From Clostridia bacterium (GTDB taxonomy: Bacteria; Bacillota; Clostridia; Christensenellales; Aristaeellaceae): a DNA stretch of 55,725 bases. This document shows positions 51,495 through 55,725 of the stretch, in pieces. The DNA is taken from assembly GCA_017395685.1 (NCBI GenBank), contig JAFQOD010000024.1, forward strand, positions 1-55,725, read 5' to 3'. Position 1 is the stretch's first letter; the number at the start of each line of letters is the position of its first letter. Position numbers and translations under genes: made by a program. The notes under the pieces are model-generated. The model searched no databases and was not told the DNA's origin. It saw nothing but the letters and a program-made list of their open reading frames with translations.

Positions 51495-52808
51495 ATGCGT
51501 CATGACGGACGAAACGCCAATGAACTTCGCCCCTGCGAAATGCAGGTGGGCTTTGTGGGCACTGCCGACGGCAGCTGCCTGATCCGCTGCGGAGGCACCA
51601 GGGTGATCTGCACCGCCTCTGTGGATGAAAGCGTGCCTCCCTTCCTCCGGGGCCAGGGCCTGGGCTGGGTAACGGCAGAATATGCCATGCTGCCCGCCTC
51701 CACCGGCAGGCGCAAGGCCCGGGACGGGGTGAAAAAGGATGGGCGCAGCGTGGAAATCAGCCGGCTTATCGGCCGTGCTCTGCGCCAGGCGGTGGATCGC
51801 CGGTTCCTGGGCGAACGCACCATTACCATCGACTGTGATGTATTGGAGGCCGACGGCGGCACCCGCACCGCATCCATTACCGGCGGCTTTGTGGCCCTGT
51901 GCTGCGCCATTGATAAGCTGATCAAAAAGGGAAAATTGAAGGAATCCCCCATCGTGCATCAGATTGCCGCCGTCAGCGCCGGCATCGTCAATGATGTGCC
52001 CAGCCTGGATCTGTGCTATGTGGAGGATAGCGCCGCCCAGACGGATATGAATTTCGTCATGGATGAAACAGGCGCCTTCATCGAACTGCAGGGCACCGGC
52101 GAGGGCCGTGCCTTCACCCGGCAGGAACTGATGGAAATCCTGGCCCTGGGGGAAAAGGGCATCCGTCAGCTGCATGAAATGCAGCGCAATGCCCTGGGGG
52201 AAATGGCCTCCGTCATTGCTCCCCGGCGCACCCTGGTGCTGGCCAGCAATAACGCCCATAAAATCCGGGAGCTTTCCGATATGCTGGGGGATCGGCTGCA
52301 TGTGATCTCCATGAAGGAGGCCGGCTTTACCGACGATATCGAGGAAAACGGGGAAACCTTTGAGGAAAACGCCCTGATCAAGGCAAAAGCCGTGGCCAAG
52401 GCCACCGGCCTGTGCGCCCTTTCGGATGACAGCGGCCTTTCCGTGGACGCCCTGAATGGGGAGCCCGGGGTGCATTCTGCCCGGTATGCCGGGGTGCATG
52501 GGGATGATAAGGCCAATAATGCCCTGCTCATCGAAAAGATGAAGGATGTGCCCCAGGAGGAGCGCACTGCCCAGTTCGTCTGCGCCATGGCCCTGTGCCT
52601 GCCCAACGGGGAATGCCGCACCGTGCAGGGGGTATGCCCCGGCGTGATCACCTATGAGCCCCGGGGGGAGGGCGGCTTCGGCTATGATCCCTATTTCGAG
52701 TATCTTTCCGGCCAGACCTTCTCTGAAATGCCGGAGGAAGAAAAGAATCAGGTGAGCCACCGGGCCCGGGCCATGCAGCTGATGCTGCCCATCCTGGAGG
52801 AACTGTGA
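51495..52808 (+). CDS. Ribonuclease PH fused to dITP/XTP pyrophosphatase (Rph-RdgB)
   Basis: A 437-residue two-domain protein. Residues 1-235 are RNase PH, the phosphorolytic tRNA 3'-end exoribonuclease (MRHDGRNANELRP, GWVTAEYAMLPAST, RSVEISRLIGRALR, DCDVLEADGGTRTASITG). Residues about 238-437 are the HAM1/RdgB house-cleaning pyrophosphatase that removes ITP, dITP and XTP (LASNNAHKIRELSDML, ETFEENALIKAKA, DDSGLSVDALNGEPGVHSARYAG, GEGGFGYDPYF). Both active-site motifs look intact. AGGAGG precedes the ATG. It overlaps the next gene by one base. Confidence 0.95.
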   Translation: MRHDGRNANELRPCEMQVGFVGTADGSCLIRCGGTRVICTASVDESVPPFLRGQGLGWVTAEYAMLPASTGRRKARDGVKKDGRSVEISRLIGRALRQAVDRRFLGERTITIDCDVLEADGGTRTASITGGFVALCCAIDKLIKKGKLKESPIVHQIAAVSAGIVNDVPSLDLCYVEDSAAQTDMNFVMDETGAFIELQGTGEGRAFTRQELMEILALGEKGIRQLHEMQRNALGEMASVIAPRRTLVLASNNAHKIRELSDMLGDRLHVISMKEAGFTDDIEENGETFEENALIKAKAVAKATGLCALSDDSGLSVDALNGEPGVHSARYAGVHGDDKANNALLIEKMKDVPQEERTAQFVCAMALCLPNGECRTVQGVCPGVITYEPRGEGGFGYDPYFEYLSGQTFSEMPEEEKNQVSHRARAMQLMLPILEEL

Positions 52809-53269
52809 TGCGGCTGCTGGTTCTCAGCGATTCCCACGGCTTTATCGGCCGCTTGGGCACCATCCTGATGATAGCAGAGGCGGAAGGCCCCCTGGACGCC
52901 ATATTGCATCTTGGGGATGGATATCATGATCTTACCGAGTTCGCCGGGGAGCTGCCCCCCGTCTATCAGGTGGCGGGCAATTGTGATCTGTTCCATCAGG
53001 ATACCCTGGGCGTCTATGATTTTTCCGGGGCCCGGATCGTTATTACCCACGGGCATCTGCAGCATGTGAAATCCGGCACCGATCAATTGCTTTCCCTGGC
53101 ATTGCAGCAGGGGGCGGCCGCTGTGCTCTACGGCCATACCCACTTGCAGAAAATGGAATGGAAGGGCGGCATTCTGCTGCTCAATCCCGGCGCAGCCAGC
53201 TCCGGCCGCTACGCCATCCTTACCATCAACCGCCTGGGCGCCATCCAGGCGAAGCTGTATGGAGGATAA
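52808..53269 (+). CDS. YfcE/MJ0936-type metallophosphoesterase
   Basis: A 153-residue calcineurin-like phosphoesterase with all metal-binding motifs: DSHG near the start, HLGDGYHD, GNCD, ITHGH and YGHTH. The family hydrolyses phosphodiesters in vitro; the natural substrate is unknown. Its ATG shares the A of the preceding stop codon (TGATG), so it is translationally coupled to rph-rdgB, a common arrangement in Firmicutes. Confidence 0.94.
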   Translation: MRLLVLSDSHGFIGRLGTILMIAEAEGPLDAILHLGDGYHDLTEFAGELPPVYQVAGNCDLFHQDTLGVYDFSGARIVITHGHLQHVKSGTDQLLSLALQQGAAAVLYGHTHLQKMEWKGGILLLNPGAASSGRYAILTINRLGAIQAKLYGG

Positions 53270-53274
53270 GGAAC

Positions 53275-53312
53275 GGCGGGAGGGGGATTCTTTTAAAAAA
53301 GAATCCCCTCCC
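53275..53312. repeat. Strong inverted repeat after the phosphoesterase gene
   Basis: Arms of about 18 bases, GCGGGAGGGGGATTCTTTT and AAAAGAATCCCCTCCCGC, with only AA between and one bulge. No T-tract follows, so it is more likely a repetitive palindrome than a classical terminator, although it may stop transcription before psuG. Confidence 0.7.
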
Positions 53313-53427
53313 GCACCCACCCCAAGAAAACGATTCCTGGAATTTTCTTCGCTTTGTACATGCCGCTGTTTTTCCAGTGAAGCATAGTATTCTACATAAA
53401 AAATATAATCAAGAAAGGAATCCCATC

Positions 53428-54339
53428 ATGAATCAGCACATCAAATTATCCCCCAAGGTAGAAGCCGCCCTGAAGGAAGGCCGTCCTGTCATCGCCCTGG
53501 AGAGCACCATCATTTCCCACGGCATGCCCTATCCCCAGAATGTGGAAACCGCCCTCCGCTGCGAAGCCGCTGCCCGGGAAATGGGCGCTGAGCCCGCCAC
53601 CATCGCCGTCATCGGCGGCAAGCTGTGCGCCGGCCTCACCGAAGAAGAAATTGATTACCTGGGCCGGGAAGGCACCAAGGTGACCAAGGCCAGCCGCCGT
53701 GATCTGCCCATCCTGGTGGCCAAGAAGGCCGACGGCGCCACCACCGTGGCCGCCACCATGATCATCGCCGCCCTGGCCGGCATCAGGATTTTTGCCACCG
53801 GCGGCATCGGCGGCGTGCATCGGGGCGCCGAAACCACCATGGATATCTCCGCTGACCTGGAAGAACTGGCCCAGACCCCCGTGGCCGTCATCTGCGCCGG
53901 CGCCAAATCCATCCTGGATATCGGCCTGACCCTGGAATATCTGGAAACCAAGGGCGTGCCCGTGCTGGGCTACGGCGTGAAGGAGCTGCCCGCCTTCTAT
54001 ACCCGTGAAAGCGGCTTCAATGTGGATTACAAGGTGGATTCCCCTGCGGAAATCGCCTCCTTCATCAAGGCCCAGCGGGAAATGGATTATCCCGGCGGCA
54101 TGCTGATCACCAATCCCATCCCCGAAGAATATGCCATGCCCGGCGCTGAAATCAACGCCGCCATCGCCCAGGCCCTGAAGGAAGCGGATGAACAGGGCAT
54201 CAAGGGCAAGGAAACCACCCCCTTCCTGCTGGCCAAGGTATGCGAATTGACGGGCGGGGAATCCCTGGCCTCCAATATCCAGCTGGTGCTCAATAATGTG
54301 CGCCTGGCGGCAAAGATTGCCGTGGAGCTGGCCAAATAA
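53428..54339 (+). CDS. psuG: Pseudouridine-5'-phosphate glycosidase
   Basis: A 303-residue PsuG, which splits pseudouridine 5'-phosphate into uracil and ribose 5-phosphate. Family marks are ALESTIISHGMPYP, IGGKLCAGL, TKASRRDLP, FATGGIGGVHRGAETTMDISADL and the Schiff-base lysine in CAGAKSILDIG (Lys 160). It ends TGGESLASNIQLVLNNVRLAA. AAAGGA precedes the ATG. Its usual kinase partner PsuK is absent; an MFS transporter gene starts three bases after it. Confidence 0.96.
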   Translation: MNQHIKLSPKVEAALKEGRPVIALESTIISHGMPYPQNVETALRCEAAAREMGAEPATIAVIGGKLCAGLTEEEIDYLGREGTKVTKASRRDLPILVAKKADGATTVAATMIIAALAGIRIFATGGIGGVHRGAETTMDISADLEELAQTPVAVICAGAKSILDIGLTLEYLETKGVPVLGYGVKELPAFYTRESGFNVDYKVDSPAEIASFIKAQREMDYPGGMLITNPIPEEYAMPGAEINAAIAQALKEADEQGIKGKETTPFLLAKVCELTGGESLASNIQLVLNNVRLAAKIAVELAK

Positions 54340-54342
54340 TCC

Positions 54343-55539
54343 ATGAAAAAGCGTGAAAGCCTGATTCCCTTTTTCGCCGTCATGTTCGTTTTCAATATGG
54401 CGGCCAATTTTGTGCACCCGGTAACCCCCTCCATCATCGTCGATCTGCAGCTGAATGATTATATGTTCGGCCTGGCCCTGTCGGCCATGATGGCCCTCAA
54501 TTTCTTCTTTTCCCCCTTCTGGGGCAAGATGGCAGGGTATCTTTCCAGCAAAAAAGTGCTGCTGATCTGCGGCCTGGGCTATGCCCTGGGGCAGGTGTTT
54601 TTCGGCGTCGCCCAGACGGAAATCCAGTTTCTGCTGGCCCGGATGTTTGCCGGTGCCTTCGCCGGGGGCAGCTATGTCGCCTTCCTTACCTATACTGTCA
54701 ATTGCTCCCCGGAGGAAAACCGGGGCCGCAATCTGACCATCCATGCCACTCTGATTGCCACCTCCAGCTCCTTTGGCTATTTCGTGGGCGGCATGATCGG
54801 GGAGCTGGGGGTATATTATGCGGTCTGGCTGCAGGTGGGCACGCTGGTGCTGTGCGCCCTGGCCCATTTCCTCCTCTGCCGGGAGGATGGGCAGCAGGAT
54901 ATTCATGCCCTTACCGGCAGGCAGCTGATCCGGGAATGCAATCCCTTCGCCGCCATCGCCCAGTGCCGCCAGTATATGACCCCGCTGATCGCCCTGCTCT
55001 TTCTTGCCTACGGGCTGGGCAATCTGGGGTATATCGCCTTTGAGCAAAGCTTCAATTATTTCCTCCGGGATCAATTCCAGCTCACCTCCGGCTATAACGG
55101 GGTGATCAAAGCGGCCCTGGGGCTGATTTCCCTGCTGGCCAACAGCACCCTGTGCATGTGGATCCTGAAGCAAAAGCGGGTATCCCCCTATCTGGCCGGG
55201 GTGATGGGCATATGCACTGCCGCCATGATCGGCGTGATTTTCTTTGACGCCATGATCCCCTTCGTGCTGGTGAATATCCTGTTTTTCGCCTTCTATTTTA
55301 TCTCCCAGCCCCTGATGCAGAATCAGGCGGCGGCCCTGGGCCAGGGGCAATACAGCAATCTGGTGATGGGCTCCTTCAATGCGGTCAAATCCTTCGGCAG
55401 CATTTTCGGCTCCGCCCTGGCCGGCTTCATCTATGAAATGCATGTAAAGCTGCCCTTCGTTTTCGGCTTTGCGGCCTTTGCCGCAGCGGCAGGAATGATG
55501 CTGCTTTTCATCCGCAGGGAAAAAAAGCAGACTGCATAA
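54343..55539 (+). CDS. MFS transporter, co-transcribed with psuG
   Basis: A 398-residue protein with about twelve membrane helices and the MFS loop GKMAGYLSSKKVLLICGLGYALGQ after helix 2, then RMFAGAFAGGSYVAFLTY. It starts three bases after psuG, so the two are one operon. Possible cargo is a nucleoside, pseudouridine or a breakdown product; sequence does not decide. A hairpin (55556-55583) follows its stop and is immediately abutted by a repeat element. Confidence 0.88.
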   Translation: MKKRESLIPFFAVMFVFNMAANFVHPVTPSIIVDLQLNDYMFGLALSAMMALNFFFSPFWGKMAGYLSSKKVLLICGLGYALGQVFFGVAQTEIQFLLARMFAGAFAGGSYVAFLTYTVNCSPEENRGRNLTIHATLIATSSSFGYFVGGMIGELGVYYAVWLQVGTLVLCALAHFLLCREDGQQDIHALTGRQLIRECNPFAAIAQCRQYMTPLIALLFLAYGLGNLGYIAFEQSFNYFLRDQFQLTSGYNGVIKAALGLISLLANSTLCMWILKQKRVSPYLAGVMGICTAAMIGVIFFDAMIPFVLVNILFFAFYFISQPLMQNQAAALGQGQYSNLVMGSFNAVKSFGSIFGSALAGFIYEMHVKLPFVFGFAAFAAAAGMMLLFIRREKKQTA

Positions 55540-55555
55540 AATTTTCATTTCCCCA

Positions 55556-55725
55556 AAACGCTCTTCTTTTCTGAAGGGCGTTTCAGACTGTCAAAAAACC
55601 CCTGGGATGCGTCGAAGGGCCGCAGCCCTTCGACTTTGAATCCGCAGCCGGCGACATGTGCGGCGGCGAGGAGCAAAAGGATTTTGTTTCCTATATCAAT
55701 TTACGACCGTAAAAATAGGTTTTTC
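55556..55725. mobile_element. Third copy of the MITE-like element, cut by the window end
   Basis: A terminator-like hairpin (AAACGCTCTTC / GAAGGGCGTTT, 55556-55583) is followed with no gap by CAGACTGTCAAAAAACCCCTG at 55584. This matches the left end of the element at 7505 through GGGATGCGTCGAAGGGCCGCAG. Later blocks match as well: CTTCGACTTTGAATCCGCAGC (7655 region) and the CAAAAGGATTTTG...CGACCGTAAAAATAGG block (7791 onward). This copy is shorter internally by more than 100 bases. The right end is outside the window. Confidence 0.75.

Noticed and set aside
53404-53409. TATAAT before psuG as a promoter
   Set aside because: It is only 18 bases ahead of the ATG, so transcription would start inside or just before the ribosome site, and no -35 lies at 16-18 bases.

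Overview
The window looks like the chromosomal origin region of an anaerobic, spore-forming member of the Firmicutes (Clostridia, probably a gut lineage). spoIVA shows that the organism makes endospores. dnaA, two perfect DnaA boxes and soj/spo0J mark the origin. The coding sequence is GC-rich with strong Shine-Dalgarno sites (AAGGAGG), and the surface proteins resemble those of gut Clostridia. The lineage is inferred; no rRNA is present to confirm it, and I saw no tRNA or CRISPR array.

Layout. 1-139: the end of an IS3-type insertion sequence. 189-4805 (minus): carbohydrate operon DUF2461 protein, phosphohexomutase and transketolase, then a Cys-rich DUF3795 protein. 5001-7476 (plus): an XRE-TPR regulator followed by an MFS transporter. 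7485-7976: a MITE-like element sitting in a terminator. 8000-14537 (minus): five-gene operon CotH kinase / DUF4956 membrane protein / VTC polyphosphate-polymerase-like protein / zinc-ribbon protein / TPM-domain membrane protein. 14814-18463 (plus): spoIVA, a small membrane protein, a Usp-like protein and a zinc-ribbon/NTF2-like membrane protein. 18482-18710: a second terminator-associated element. 18717-21672 (minus): a phasin-like protein, rmuC, recR and ybaB. 21673-22257: non-coding, full of inverted repeats. 22258-22823: a divergent XRE regulator and Cys-rich protein around two identical palindromic operators. 22921-26951: dnaA, oriC, an unknown gene, soj and spo0J.

27126-31147 (minus): an autoregulated ribbon-helix-helix protein, a GNAT protein, a GuaA paralogue with a degenerate amidotransferase domain, and a CHAP amidase that follows, in the same operon, a 1,722-residue MucBP/SH3 surface protein (31223-36391). 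36587-38205 (plus): NUDIX, GNAT, TSCPD and DUF4044 genes. 38342-48053: three secreted proteins with SipW-type (TasA/camelysin-like) signal sequences. Two have perfect-consensus sigma-A promoters and nearly identical 5' ends; the third is 1,824 residues long and ends in a Hint (hedgehog/intein) domain. 48133-55539: aldo/keto reductase, birA, queH, an FRG-domain protein, an Rph-RdgB fusion, a phosphodiesterase, psuG and an MFS transporter, followed by a third, truncated copy of the MITE-like element.

The most unusual content is: (i) repeat elements beginning CAGACTG that sit directly against intrinsic terminator hairpins, in two cases with the hairpin present on both sides; (ii) the SipW-type surface-protein cluster with a C-terminal Hint domain; (iii) the CotH-DUF4956-VTC operon extended by zinc-ribbon and TPM genes; (iv) a GMP-synthase paralogue without its glutaminase Cys and His; and (v) two compact autoregulatory promoter/operator modules readable at base level.
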